From Ciona intestinalis (lineage: Eukaryota > Chordata > Ascidiacea > Phlebobranchia > Cionidae), in NCBI RefSeq assembly GCF_000224145.3, contig NC_020172.2:2255962-2319961 (forward strand): a stretch of DNA of 64,000 bases. The letters run 5' to 3'. Each line of letters opens with the position of its first letter. The first letter of the stretch is position 1. The position numbers and the translations under genes are program-made. The notes under the pieces were generated by a model. It was not told where the DNA came from. It saw nothing but the letters and a program-made list of their open reading frames with translations, and did no database searches. Positions 1 to 11,146 of the stretch are shown one piece after another.

Positions 1-3000
1 TATTTTATTGCTCCATATGAAATACAGAAATTTACAGAATTATATATATATAACTGTATATCCTCACAGCTATATAAGAGCGATGTTTTTGTTAAAAACG
101 CGATTATGAAACATAGGACAATGTGTGCTAACGGTATCCATCTTATCCTACAATAGTAGATGTAAAATTAAGCAGCCGCAATATGGTTACACAGTGCGAC
201 CATAGTATAGTATGGACCTAATTAGATATTTAGATGATAACACGAGAGTACTGCAATGACTCGGCCCCGCACATCAGATAAACATTAAATGCTCATAGGC
301 ATAGTCAAAAATTTTATGTTGTTTGCTCTTATACCAAAACCAGTGAGATATATCGTTGCGTGTGTGAGGATTATTAAGTACGTTACACAGATCGGTTTAC
401 GAATTAGTTCCCTGTATAGGCATTAAATGAAGATTAGACAGTGTAAATGCGTTCATATAATACAATATTAAACTTGCGTTGAGCTGTTTAAAAGCGTGTG
501 AGTTTTATCCGAAGCCATTGCGGTGCAAAGATTGTATTACAGCTCAGACAGTTTACATCCTGAATTATAAATAGCGTTACAAGCTGGCACGACGAAAGGA
601 AATTGTTCAACTATATTCGAGTCAGGCACGAGAAGGTTTTTAAACCTGGCGCTGTGATATTTGCATTGTCGTTCGTAAACTTGGGACAAGGTAGCATGTT
701 AGTTAGTCAGTGTTCCACAATATAGAATACAATCCTGTTATTTAAAGTAACGTATCTTGCCGAGACAAGAAGTTAGTATGAAATTTATGAAATTAATTTA
801 CCGGATGAGCGAAAATTACTATTTTTCATAATGCCCGATATAAAAGACGGAACAGAACAGTTTGTTTAACTGGAATGATAACTATATTAGTTATTGACCT
901 AAAATATGATAGAGTGTAAATATGGCCATAATTAGGTAATAAAGAAATATAGGTGGTGTACTCTGTATATTTGACGTAGCAATTATACATTGACAGCCAC
1001 GATATATTGATCTGTGTGTTGGGTATAAGGGAGTAAGGGTATGTGTAGCTAAGGGTAATCAGGGTATAATTAAGTAACATGTACTTCTAATCTAACACAA
1101 AATGAAATAATTCATTGTAAGTTATATTTGCAATAAATATGGGCGCGTATAGGTTTCTTGTGGCGTTACAAGAATTATTATGTTCGTGCCTAATTATTAT
1201 AGTTGTTGTCACACGAAAACGTACAGTTGATTGTTTGAATGAATGGAACTTATTATCCTTGCGTGGCGAGGCAGCCACAGTCGTTAAAAACGTTTTTTGT
1301 TTCATACAGCTTGCTGTGCTCGCTTCCCAGTTGCCAAATATGTAACTCCTTAATTGTTCGTTTCCCCGAATTTCGCCCCTTGCTACCCTGTAAATATTAA
1401 GCAATAAATTTAAGTAAAAAATCAATAAATCATCAGGTATGGTAAACGTTAGGTGCAGCGCACAGACCTCATTATACAAAAGCGCTCTTCGTATATGAGC
1501 TCGTTAAACGTACCATACAGGCAGCTGTAAATATAGGGCAAGTCTACATATATACGCACGAAACAAGATTGCCAAGTTGTTGTGAAAATCGTGTGGTTTC
1601 TTTTTGTATGGTTTAAATATATGCATGTTTGTTGTGTCATAACGCGTCGTGTGTTTTGGTATATAGCTATAGCCATGTTTTCACGTCACGATATTCGCAC
1701 AGCATTAAAAACGAAGCCTGTAGTTTGTATTAGTCACAGTTTGAGAATGACTAACAATTTATATAGTTGCATTAACGGTAGTAGTAGTAAATAATATAAT
1801 ATGTAAGCAAAGGGTTGCGTGTAGTGAGGCAATTAGTAAGTACTGCTTGATGCACAAGCGGTTTATTACGTCGTGGGATTTATATAAGATGAACTAAGAA
1901 TCTCAATGGACAGGCTAAGATATCGATCTTTGTCGGTAAAATTTGTTATCAGCATAATTAGGCTTGTTTTCTAAAACTGCTCTTCCAGTATTTATTTGCA
2001 TATCGACGTTTCCACGATCGTGCGTACAAATAAATGTTAAAACGGCTGGTTTAGAAAACAGGTGGAATATTCCCGGCAGCAACGGTGCATATAATTAGGC
2101 TTAATTAAAAGTTCCAAGACGGTACATTCCGGGAAAGCGCTTGTTTTGCGGTTGGCGTTCAGAGCAATTTATGCTCATAACTAGAATTAGGCGATAGTAC
2201 ACAGGGCCTAGGGAAATGTATTAAGTCAATATTCAAAGTACAGATTGCTTTCGCCTTTAAAGTAGGCAGTGATATGTACACTTACATTGGACTACAGTTA
2301 TTATTCATTTAGACAAAGTGTATGAGTTGTATGTTTAGGGACGTATTCAATATGTAGTATTTGTACAGTAAGAGCATTTATAGTACAGCTAATAGTAGCC
2401 AATAAAGGTGTGTTATGTGAGTAGTTACTTTATTGAGTTATAAATGGCACGGGTCTTTTTAATTCTTGTCAATTTTATGTGTTTCTTTTTTTGCAAACTT
2501 ATTGTTGTAGCATAGTATGGCCAAGTAAGGTGAAAACCATTCTTGCATAATATTCTATTTCCTAATAGTGCTTTAACCATCTTTTACGCTCTTGTTTTTA
2601 ATTTTTATCGTACATTTGGTATAGTAATAACAAATAGATACAAAGTATATAAACCCGCATCCTCACAACCCTAAAGGCGCATTGTAAATTGTTAAAAACA
2701 CAATTAAAACATTATGTGCGAACGGTATTTATCTTCCCTTACAGTACTATACTATGATATACCAGTAAAGGCGACGTGTTAATAATTGCTTTGCGGTAAT
2801 ATAGAGCTTTGTTCAAACATAAACTGCTTGAAATTATCAGCTACACTGATAAGTGTATCGACACTCAGCATATGGACGTTATTGGAATTTCGATAAACCT
2901 AAAATGTTTGTTTAAAATTTAACGACTGTCGTTATGCCGCTATATTTTGTCTTTTAGTTTTAACTATTATAAATTTCACTTCCGCAGTTAAAAAGTTACA

Positions 3001-3049
3001 AATATATATAGACCCCTTCTTGACGTTCCTTTTTGTGACAGTTTTAGAA
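1..3049. other. No supported gene; AT-rich intergenic DNA
   Basis: I see no protein family, no run of in-phase exons and no RNA gene here. The short open frames (for example 1139-1345 on the + strand) are not conserved-looking. The stretch at about 1250-1295 resembles the tail of the SINE-like family seen elsewhere in the window, reading on the minus strand. Confidence 0.6.
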
Positions 3050-3160
3050 TAAATAAATAAATAAATAAATAAACATAACTTAATTTCCTCGCGTGGCGGG
3101 GTGGCTACAGCAGTCTTTAACACGGGATGTTCTGTTTCATTTACTCCGTGTTCGCTTATA
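3050..3160 (-). repeat. SINE-like repeat tail with ATTT/AATA microsatellite
   Basis: Reads on the minus strand. It begins next to an (AATA)n run at 3050-3072 and continues through the family words TCCTCGCGTGGC, CAGTCTTTAACACGGG and CTGTTTCAT, which recur in the other copies (for example 33555-33690). A MITE copy follows immediately. Confidence 0.55.
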
Positions 3161-3164
3161 TACG

Positions 3165-3351
3165 GTAGGGTGGGGGAAGATGGGACACCTTTTGCACGTA
3201 ATATCTAACTGTCCTGATCATGTTTTAAACAATTAACAACGGTCTATGGTGAGAATACGGTTTTATAATTCTTTGAATGTTCTTTGCTTAACACCGAATG
3301 GGATGAAAAAAAAAATAAAATAAAAAAGTGTCCCATCTTCCTTCACCCTAC
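3165..3351. repeat. MITE-like inverted-repeat element (family 1), full copy
   Basis: This is the clearest reference copy. Its ends are inverted repeats: GTAGGGTGGGGGAAGATGGG on the left and the complement of that word, CCCATCTTCCTTCACCCTAC, on the right. The interior carries family words (GTTTTAAACAATTAACAACG, ACGGTTTTATAATTC, GAATGTTCTTTG). There is no coding capacity, so it looks like a non-autonomous DNA transposon. It ends about 130 bp upstream of the Bok-like start codon. Confidence 0.8.
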
Positions 3352-3479
3352 TATACATATAGTTACCACGTATTTAACTTTGTGGAAATAACATAATTTT
3401 TAATTTATCTCTTTCAATACAGCATATAACGTAAGTCAAATTTATTAAAACAAATTTTGTGACTGGAAACGAGGCGGAA

Positions 3480-6400
3480 ATGACTTCACACGAGTCAGAA
3501 AACGCTTCAGGATTTCTGAAACCCGAAATGGAATCTCAACGTAGACATTCCTGGGATGGGAGATTTTCGACCAACAAGATTGACCTGGGTATGAGTCGTG
3601 TCCTATAATGCACACGTTTCTTAACCATATGCTAGCTTTTCGCCACCGTAATCGTAGAGACAAATAAAAGCTACTATTGTTATAGGTGGCGAATCGACTG
3701 TTTGCCGAAACGACTCGAAGGGAAGGCGCAGAAGAGAGCTTAGGAGATCACATGTGGTGACGGAAGCACCTGATGTGACATTGTTTGAGGAGCAAGATCA
3801 AAACAATGCATCAACTATTCCGACTGTGAGTAAATAATTAGCTATTATTACGTCATCGTGACGTAGAGTGGCCTAGAGGTAAATGATAAGTTACGCAGGT
3901 ACGACTAAATGATAAATATAGTAAGGTGGGAAAAGATGGAACACCTTTGCATTCTGTTTTCTCGTCCCGTTTGGTAGAAAACAAAGAATATTCATAGAAT
4001 TATAAAACCGTATCCTCACGACTCCCACAGACCGTTGTTAATTGTTTAAAACACGGCCGGATAATTGTATATTATCTGCTACTATATAACGCGACACCCT
4101 GAATCCTATATACAGCCCACCAAAAGAGCAGTAAGCGTTTATTATAGCGTCTTGCCCAACGTAGATATGCGTATATCAATATCAAGATATCGAGTTACGA
4201 CATAAGCGCTTCATCACTGAGGCACAGAGCCGAACATATACGGTGTTCACACTATTTCTGCTTTTATCTAGATTAGAAGTGTGCCCTTTTACAAATGCAG
4301 TAACATACTCCCAAATGATTTATTTTACCCCAGAAAGATGACCCTACGCCAGTGGCAAGCGAAAACAAAAACACGAACAATCGCCCATGGGGACTAAGGA
4401 GGCGAATTACTAAGACTGAAAACCATTGCGAAAAAATCGAAGATTCAACTCCCGCCAACCAAACCGGGACCCCGAAAAGGCGAAGCGGCATTGCTAGTTT
4501 CGCAACCGGGAGTTCCCCTCGTAATTTGTGGCAGCCACAAAAACCAAGCGTCCGTTTCACCGATGTTAACGACTCAAACATCAACGCTGCTACCCCGCCA
4601 GACATGAGCTCAAGGTCTTTTAGAAACAGGAGAGCTACAGTTCATTATTCGTCGACTGGAAGACCGTCAGTGATGGAACGAAGGTATAGGTTTTATCATG
4701 GCCTACTGAAGATACCTTTAATAGGGTTCTACGTTTATTTTATACAGCATATAGAAAAGTCGTCGTGCTTATATAAATTATGTATGTATTTTAATCTTAT
4801 ACGCACATTACTCGATTGGTACACGGTCAAAGAAGGTACATACCGTGTGAAATTTAGTAAAGCCGTTGTGGATATATCGAATACCGTAAACTAAATTCAT
4901 TTCTCAAAGGTTGCTACAACCCATCGCAGTATTTCTTGGGTAAGCAATTTAGCAACACTTCTGTCAAAGTTTTAAATTGCTGAAATGTTTGGCCGAATCT
5001 TAGTTTCCCCTTGGCTTAATTTGCTACTGTGTGCCTTTTATTGACAGAATTTATTTCGTTCTCATAACAAACTAAACCTCACCTTTCTCTACAACTAAAT
5101 GCAAAATACTTATTTTAACTCAAGAACGAAAGCATCTTTTGCTATAACTTCTTTCTTTTGTTATTATTTTCGTTTGCCGTGTGTGTATGCATGGTTCAAT
5201 AGTTGGTAAAATCTTGTTTTATAAAGTTAAAAAGCTAAAGCTATTGCGTAATCACCAGACATCCAGCAAGAATAGCTCTGGAAGCTAAAGAAGGCAAGGC
5301 ATTGGAACAAACGAAGGATATTTGTAAAGATTATATTGTACACAGACTCCAACAACGTAAACTTGCCAACAGGTATTTTAATTTTTTTACATTTCAAAAT
5401 TAAAACTATATAATGTTATACTAATGTATACCTATCCAAATTTGCGTGTTAGTGTTGTATACCATAGTTACAGTTTTATATGACGTTTTGTTATAAGAGA
5501 AAATAAATTCAAACTTTTTAATGCGAAAATTAGAGTTTTGGACATTAGTTTTAGCCCGAGGGACCATTCCTCGCTTCTTATAGCTGTCGTGCCGAAGTCC
5601 AAACAACCTATTTTCTGAACTACTTCGACACAAATTCGTTTTTTTATTTTTACTTTATTTTTCCATTGAATAGTATAGTACTGTGAGGCAAGATGGGTAC
5701 CATTTGATTAGACTATAAGATCCCATATTTCGTAGTTGTGTTTTTAACATTTAACAACGCTATTTTATAGTCGTGAGTATATAATCTATTATTCCGTCGA
5801 GTTTTAATTTTGGTTAAAAAATAAATAATTCATCAAATATGTTTTGTTTTTGGCGATTACCCTAATTAAACAACGTTTAGGTTTTGTGTACATAATTTTA
5901 ACATTTCAAATGACGTCATCAGAGTAAAAGTGACGCGACAACAATCAGCAAGTCGAGCGTTGTCTCGTGACGTCATTTTCATCGCCAGTGAACTAGAACG
6001 AATGCAGAAACACCTTTATAGTGACGTGTCGAAACAGGTTGGAACAATATTATTGTTATAACTTACCTCTGGTGCTCACACAGTTTATAAACCTCTTGTA
6101 ATATGTTAGTGTCCAGTAACCATTGCACATCAGGGTCAAGCGTGTCCATCTCTTTTGAGCAGTCTTGCTGCTACCAATAATCTGTATATAATCCGCCTTG
6201 GGCAAGACTTAACGGTTATTTCTCCAACCCAGTGGTCCCCAATGGGTTGTCCAAATTGTCAGCCATAACAAAAACAATCACCCACAAAGTTGCATACGTG
6301 GTAACTCGCATGCGGACCCGAGGTGTATATGGAATAAAACACCCGTGTTAAAGATCGTCTTTGCTTCGCCACACGACCGAAAATGAGATTTATTGATACA

Positions 6401-7603
6401 TTAAACTTTATATTTTATACAGATTGGAATCACATTACGATCAGAAGATGTTTTACGGAAAGTATTTTTTGAACTTGCTGGTGAAATTCTGACCACGGAA
6501 CCCGTGACGGTAAAATGAGTTTTGTTTATAAGGCTTTGTCTGTCCGCCTTTAATTGTTCTTATGTTGTCTAATTGGCTTTTTAGGTTAGAACTTACAAGT
6601 CTTCGCTAAATAGAACAAATCAACTCATGTAGTGCTGTGGGGTAAAATGGGACGCCTATATCACATACTATCTAGATATCGTTGAATGTTCTTTATTAAT
6701 TACCAAACGTAGAAAAGAATGAAAACGTGTGCCAACTTTCCCAATTCCACTATATATACATTAACGTTGTAACGAGGCTCGACACTGTTACCAATATGAG
6801 CGTATGTGGCCTTGGCAAGACACTTAACGGCGACGACCTGAATTGGACGTAGAAACGTCGGTCTTTTAGGGTCACAATTAATTAAAAAGGGCCAAAAGTT
6901 TCATCAACGACATGAAACATTTTTACAGATACCGAAAGAAGCGACCGTCAATGGTGAAACGAAAAAAGAAAAATCGCGCGCCTTTGTTTCAAGCGGCTCC
7001 AGAATAATCGAGATAACGTGGGGTCGTATTTGTGCCGTGGTAGCAATTGCTGGAGGTAATGAGAAGTTTTACTGTTTGTAATTGATGGAAAATGTTTAGT
7101 AGGTAGAAATGCATCTTACATGCACAGTAAACGATCTAAATGGCAAGTTTAAACTGCATTAATTCAATATATATAATCGACCCCAAAGTTACACTTGTGA
7201 TAACTGGTAGTCGGGCACGAGGTGCATGAACCAATTATAACGACTGCCCGCTACGCCACGGGATAAATAATAATTTACGTTTATTCATTCATCTCTATAC
7301 CATTCCTGTTTTGCAGGTTTATCCATAGACTGTGTAAACCAGGGACATTCAGACTTAGTTAACCAACTTATCGAATTTTGCGGTGAATTTGCAAGCGAGG
7401 AAGGTGTCTTGAGATGGATAGTTTCACAAGGGGGTTGGGAAACTCTGAGAGAAATGACTGATGACCATTCTGCTAGTCATACGGCCAATGACTACGGATA
7501 TTTAACTCACATCTGTAATGTTGCATTAGCGTTGACCGCGTGTACCCTAGCAACAGTTTTGAGTGTTGTAGCGATTGCCAGCGTTTCCGACACTGCCGGA
7601 TAG
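3480..7603 (+). CDS. Bok-type Bcl-2 family apoptosis regulator, 8 exons
   Basis: Exons: 3480-3588, 3686-3825, 4334-4683, 5259-5372, 5953-6037, 6423-6509, 6929-7055, 7317-7603. They keep frame throughout and give 432 residues. Exon 4 has a BH4-like helix (KALEQTKDICKDYIVHRL). Exon 5 holds the BH3 position (IASELERM). Exon 7 has BH1 (TWGRICAVVAIAGG, about 325-338). Exon 8 has BH2 (RWIVSQGGW, about 370-378) and a C-terminal hydrophobic anchor. The ITWGR...AGLSIDC run resembles vertebrate Bok more than Bcl-2, Bax or Bak. Family role: control of mitochondrial or ER membrane permeability. Odd points: residues 1-200 (exons 1-3) are a polar Arg/Ser-rich extension absent from Bok proteins of about 210 residues, and BH3 has Ser where Asp is usual. 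The exon 5 acceptor could instead lie at 5985/5986, which would delete BH3. The start and first two exons are the least certain part. Confidence 0.85.
3920..4085. repeat. MITE family 1 copy in Bok-like intron 2
   Basis: Inverted relative to 3165-3351. It has GTAAGGTGGGAAAAGATGG, then TCTCGTCCCGTTTGGTAG, AAAACCGTATCCTCACGACT and GACCGTTGTTAATTG. The right terminal repeat is eroded. Confidence 0.7.
5672..5800. repeat. Degenerate MITE family 1 copy in Bok-like intron 4
   Basis: Starts TATAGTACTGTGAGGCAAGATGGG and keeps GTTTTTAACATTTAACAACG in its interior. The right half is lost. Confidence 0.5.
6105..6395 (+). repeat. SINE-like element in Bok-like intron 5
   Basis: Long copy. The head contains GGGCAAGACTTAACGG, CTCCAACCCAGTGG and AATGGGTTGTCCAAATTGTC. 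The body reads CACCCACAAAGTTGCATACG, GGTAACTCG, CACCCGTGTTA and ends in a GCCACACGACC-type tail. Other copies of the head carry tRNA-like A- and B-box words, so a tRNA-derived SINE is the best reading. Confidence 0.6.
6630..6755. repeat. Shortened MITE family 1 copy in Bok-like intron 6
   Basis: GTGGGGTAAAATGGGACGCC on the left, GTTGAATGTTCTTTATTAAT in the middle and an eroded CCCAATTCCACTATA on the right. It has lost about 60 bp of interior relative to the full copies. Confidence 0.55.
7165..7300 (+). repeat. SINE-like body in Bok-like intron 7
   Basis: CCCCAAAGTTACAC, GATAACTGGTAGTCGGGCAC, GAGGTGCATGAA, AACGACTGCCC and a terminal TTTATTCATTCAT. This is the 3' part of the element at 6105-6395. 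Confidence 0.55.
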
Positions 7604-8449
7604 TTTGATACTTATTTTTATACATAAAATTGTGACATGTTACTGCTGCTATTGCATTGCGACACCCTTTTTACGTGCATTATTAAAGATATTTTCAGTC
7701 GTAAAACTGTGAACATAAAGTAAATAATAACTTATTTTCAAATAATCCACTGCTGTTAGACGTGGCTAGAAAGTTAAATTAATTAAGTGACTAGAAAGTT
7801 TAATTAATTAAAAAAATCACGAAAAAATGCTATGCGGATTTATTTAGGATTTCTATGTTTGCACTCACGCCGTAGATTTAGAACAGATGAGACGTAAGTG
7901 ATGTAAGTTGCGTTGTGGTTACGTTGGAAATAGGAGAGCGGTGGCGGGCTGGTAGTTGGAAATTACATAGAGTTCTTAATAGTATTAGGTCACTCTCAAC
8001 TAAATGTTGTATAGGATAATGTGTGTACGTAATATGGAATGCAACAGTTGTATTTTTTGGCGGGTTTATTATTGATGATATAGCAAGACCGTGTTGTATA
8101 TATTTGCAAAGTTTGTGTATACGCAAATTGCAGCAAATACCTGTCAACATTTGTGCAACAGTGTGTTCAAAGCTTTGGTGTGTTAACACAGATGCAACTT
8201 TGAGACGGAAATTTGCGTTTAAAGTCGTCCTAAGGTAAAACAAATAAAAACCGGGACACTATTAACTTGTATAGTATGCTTACAGGTTGACACTTGACAT
8301 ACAAATCCCATTTGTAAACTTTATTCTAAATTAGCGGGATCGATTAAAGAGTATAATACTGTCCATTTCTTTAGTAACCAGGTGGACATCAAGTTTTATG
8401 GTCTAGTTTTAAATGCTGAATCGCCAATCTCATATTTACTTGAGTTATA
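7604..8449. other. Bok-like 3' flank and POLR3E 5' flank
   Basis: Holds the probable Bok-like 3' UTR (ATTAAA at about 7682) and a short direct repeat, GACTAGAAAGTT(T)AATTAATTAA twice, at 7766-7812. I see no TATA box with an initiator before POLR3E. Open frames at 7878-8243 (minus) and 8023-8238 (plus) overlap each other and resemble nothing known to me. Confidence 0.5.
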
Positions 8450-10429
8450 ATGGATAAGGAAGAGGAAGAAGATGATGAGGTTGTGGAAGAGATTGATGTC
8501 TTCCTCTCTAAAGGATTAAATGGGATGATAAACCTCATCCAGTACCCAGTGTGTAGCGCAAAGCGACAATATGCTGCAGACCAACGTAAGACTGCCCGTG
8601 TAAAACCGGTCCATAAAAAGCTTGAATTAGAAGTTGTGTTGGACGTGAGCAGTCCTAATTATGATCAGAGTAAAGGGGAACAGATTGCCCTCAATGTTGA
8701 TGGTATTGGTGGTGAAGGGATGACTTATGAAAGCTCGGTGATGGATACACAGGTATTAACTTCAGTTGCAGTTCCTCACCATGGGAAGAGGTATGTAGCT
8801 GCTCTGGTTACTGAAGGCCAGTTACACTGCACTCCTGTGAGTGAGGTGCTACAGCTGCGACCTGGTTTTAAATATATGGATCGTGCGGAAATGAGAGCGC
8901 TTCAAGCTGCCAAGATGAAAGCAGCTGAATCTGGCAACTCTTCACAAGATGAAGCTGAAGATGCAAAAACTGTGAGTGTTCGGTTTAAAGGTGCGGAGAC
9001 AGAAGCAGCTAGAACGGCACGTGAAAGGTCATATGCTGCTTATGAGAAGCGACTGTTTGCTGAAAAATGGGTGACAGCAAGCGTGCATTCTGAAAGTAAT
9101 AGTTACTCTGAGCGCGAAAGGAACAGAATGATTTGTAAAGTTAATCCTGATTCTTTCTCGACATTCACTGAGATGACATTACCTCCATCCCAGTACCTTG
9201 CTAATATTGTTCCTACCTATTCAATATCTGAGGCTGAAGCATCAATCAACCCTGAAAACATTTTATCTTTAAGTAACTTAAAATCTATGTCATTAGCTGA
9301 TCAACTAAAAGCCTTAATGAAAAATTCAAAGATAATTCACTTTTCTCACTTAACAACATTACTACCCGATGCCCCTGAAGCAAACGCAGTTGTCCGGTCT
9401 TTGCAATCCTTTGCTGTTCTTGTACAAGGCTGCTGGGTTGTTAAAAGTGACGTACTATACCCACCTGACACTGTAAGTTCAATATCTGGAATACCTTCAG
9501 AAACAATGTGTAAAGCAAGGGATTATATTTTATCCAAGTTTAATCTCTCTGAGTTCCTAAATAGAAAGGAAATCGTGCAAGTATTGAAAATGTCTGGGGA
9601 AGAAATTAAAGTCATGTTTGACCAAATTGCCGTCATGAAAGCTGGTAAAGGTTGGCGTTTGCGACTTTTACCAGACCTTCGTTTTTCTTCCCGGTTTCCA
9701 GAGGTTTGTGAACGCCAAGCAATGGTTTGGAAAGCAAGACATAAGCAGCTTGCTAAACATTTCAATGTACCCGAAGACACTTGTAACAGTGGTAAGACAA
9801 ATGCACCAGATCCCCACAAAAAGAATAAGTTGGCATCGCCAAAAGAACCCAAAGCAACTATAAAGCGATCCCCGAAAGAGAAAAACAAAGCAAGCTTGAA
9901 ACCTATTAAAAAAGAGCCATTTGATGACAAAAAATTTGCTGCGAAAAATGGATGTAACAAACCTAGTGTTAATAAACTGGAAATAAAATCTGAGAATTTA
10001 ACAAATGGTGGTTCTGTCCAAATAAAATCAGAACTTGTTTCCCCATCTGCCAATAGCTTTACCCCAATGGATTATGAATTTACTGATACGGAAAAAGCAA
10101 CCAGCTTTAAAAAGTTGTTGGAGAATACTTCAGCGTCTTCGGATTCCGTAAACGGGTTTCTTAATTCCTCTGTGGAACTCTTTAATAAAAATGAGACAGT
10201 ACCAGAACCAATGGATACAAATATTCAACCCTTTATTAACCCTAGCAATGTTCAAATTGGTCTTACTGTGGATCAACATGGTCCAATCAATGTAGACGGC
10301 ATTAATTCAACAGTTGCTTTAGTGGCTGATCAGGTTCGATTACAACTGTCTTCGCCAAAATCATGTCAGGACAATGAAAATATTTTTAATGGCAATAAAC
10401 CACTTTCTAACCAAGACATGCAACATTAA
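8450..10429 (+). CDS. RNA polymerase III subunit RPC5 (POLR3E), single exon
   Basis: 659 residues in one exon. RPC5 pairs with RPC4 in the TFIIF-like subcomplex that helps Pol III initiate and terminate. The N-terminal block is strongly conserved: EEIDVFLSK at the start, then SKGEQIALNVDG at about 76-87 and LQLRPGFKYMDRAE at about 133-146, with the SSQDEAED acidic site near 165. The winged-helix block at about 280-440 contains LVQGCWVVKSDVLYP and KGWRLRLLPD. After that the protein is Lys-rich and polar, with SUMO-like IKKEP/IKSE words and an EPMDT motif that also occurs in the vertebrate linker. The ORF then ends, so the C-terminal winged-helix pair of vertebrate RPC5 (human about 708 residues) is not visible. 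The ATG at 8450 is the first in frame and matches the family's acidic N terminus. Confidence 0.95.
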   Translation: MDKEEEEDDEVVEEIDVFLSKGLNGMINLIQYPVCSAKRQYAADQRKTARVKPVHKKLELEVVLDVSSPNYDQSKGEQIALNVDGIGGEGMTYESSVMDTQVLTSVAVPHHGKRYVAALVTEGQLHCTPVSEVLQLRPGFKYMDRAEMRALQAAKMKAAESGNSSQDEAEDAKTVSVRFKGAETEAARTARERSYAAYEKRLFAEKWVTASVHSESNSYSERERNRMICKVNPDSFSTFTEMTLPPSQYLANIVPTYSISEAEASINPENILSLSNLKSMSLADQLKALMKNSKIIHFSHLTTLLPDAPEANAVVRSLQSFAVLVQGCWVVKSDVLYPPDTVSSISGIPSETMCKARDYILSKFNLSEFLNRKEIVQVLKMSGEEIKVMFDQIAVMKAGKGWRLRLLPDLRFSSRFPEVCERQAMVWKARHKQLAKHFNVPEDTCNSGKTNAPDPHKKNKLASPKEPKATIKRSPKEKNKASLKPIKKEPFDDKKFAAKNGCNKPSVNKLEIKSENLTNGGSVQIKSELVSPSANSFTPMDYEFTDTEKATSFKKLLENTSASSDSVNGFLNSSVELFNKNETVPEPMDTNIQPFINPSNVQIGLTVDQHGPINVDGINSTVALVADQVRLQLSSPKSCQDNENIFNGNKPLSNQDMQH

Positions 10430-10648
10430 CGAAATCTTGAGGATTAAATCTGACATTTATAGAAAGTTTTTCAAAATTTCCATGTTCCTATGTTTATTTG
10501 TGCCAAGTCAGTTTTAATCCTCGTAATGTGATTTTTGTTTCATTTCTTATGTGCCACCTGTTCGTTGTTATGTTAAATAGTGTAGTGCTATTTACGCAAT
10601 ACTAAGTATGTTTATCATGTTTGTTTTCATCACGAACGTTATTGGTTG

Positions 10649-10654
10649 AATAAA
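10649..10654 (+). promoter_or_regulatory. Poly(A) signal for POLR3E
   Basis: AATAAA 220 bases after the stop codon. It suggests that transcription ends here and that no further coding exon follows in the gap. Confidence 0.6.
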
Positions 10655-10805
10655 TGATCGTCCATGTTTCTGCCACGTGTTTTGATGGATGACATTAAGG
10701 ATCATTTTGGATAACAATCAAGTTCTATACTTGTGCGGATCAGTGTCCTGCTGAGTGTCCTGCACATACACATATGTTAGCAGCGATGAGCCGTGAACCA
10801 TTGCC

Positions 10806-10840
10806 CCACGGTTACTGGCATGCTTGCTAACTAACCGTGG
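10806..10840. repeat. Inverted repeat at the edge of the sequence gap
   Basis: Nine-base arms CCACGGTTA and TAACCGTGG separated by 17 bases, starting 41 bases before the N run. CCACGGCG reappears on the far side of the gap. This suggests a repeat that the assembly could not close. Confidence 0.5.
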
Positions 10841-10846
10841 CGTCGT

Positions 10847-11146
10847 NNNNNNNNNNNNNNNNNNNNNNNNNNNNNNNNNNNNNNNNNNNNNNNNNNNNNN
10901 NNNNNNNNNNNNNNNNNNNNNNNNNNNNNNNNNNNNNNNNNNNNNNNNNNNNNNNNNNNNNNNNNNNNNNNNNNNNNNNNNNNNNNNNNNNNNNNNNNNN
11001 NNNNNNNNNNNNNNNNNNNNNNNNNNNNNNNNNNNNNNNNNNNNNNNNNNNNNNNNNNNNNNNNNNNNNNNNNNNNNNNNNNNNNNNNNNNNNNNNNNNN
11101 NNNNNNNNNNNNNNNNNNNNNNNNNNNNNNNNNNNNNNNNNNNNNN
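10847..11146. other. Assembly gap (300 N)
   Basis: Exactly 300 undetermined bases between POLR3E and the antizyme gene. The round number suggests a placeholder length or an estimated gap size. Nothing can be said about its content. Confidence 0.99.

Noticed and set aside
1139..1345. 68-codon frame with a hydrophobic segment
   Set aside because: Overlaps a larger frame on the other strand and includes a SINE-like fragment (CTTGCGTGGCGAGGCAGCC). No exon structure around it.
4605..4894. Continuation of the Bok-like exon 3 frame to a stop at 4894
   Set aside because: The frame runs past a good donor at 4684 into intron. Splicing to 5259 restores the Bcl-2 core in phase, so the extension is retained intron.
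7878..8243. 121-codon minus-strand frame and 71-codon plus-strand frame between Bok-like and POLR3E
   Set aside because: The two overlap each other, have no recognisable motifs and lack splice or promoter context.
9523..10053. 176-codon open frame on the minus strand
   Set aside because: Lies entirely inside POLR3E on the opposite strand; no family resemblance. A shadow of the real gene.
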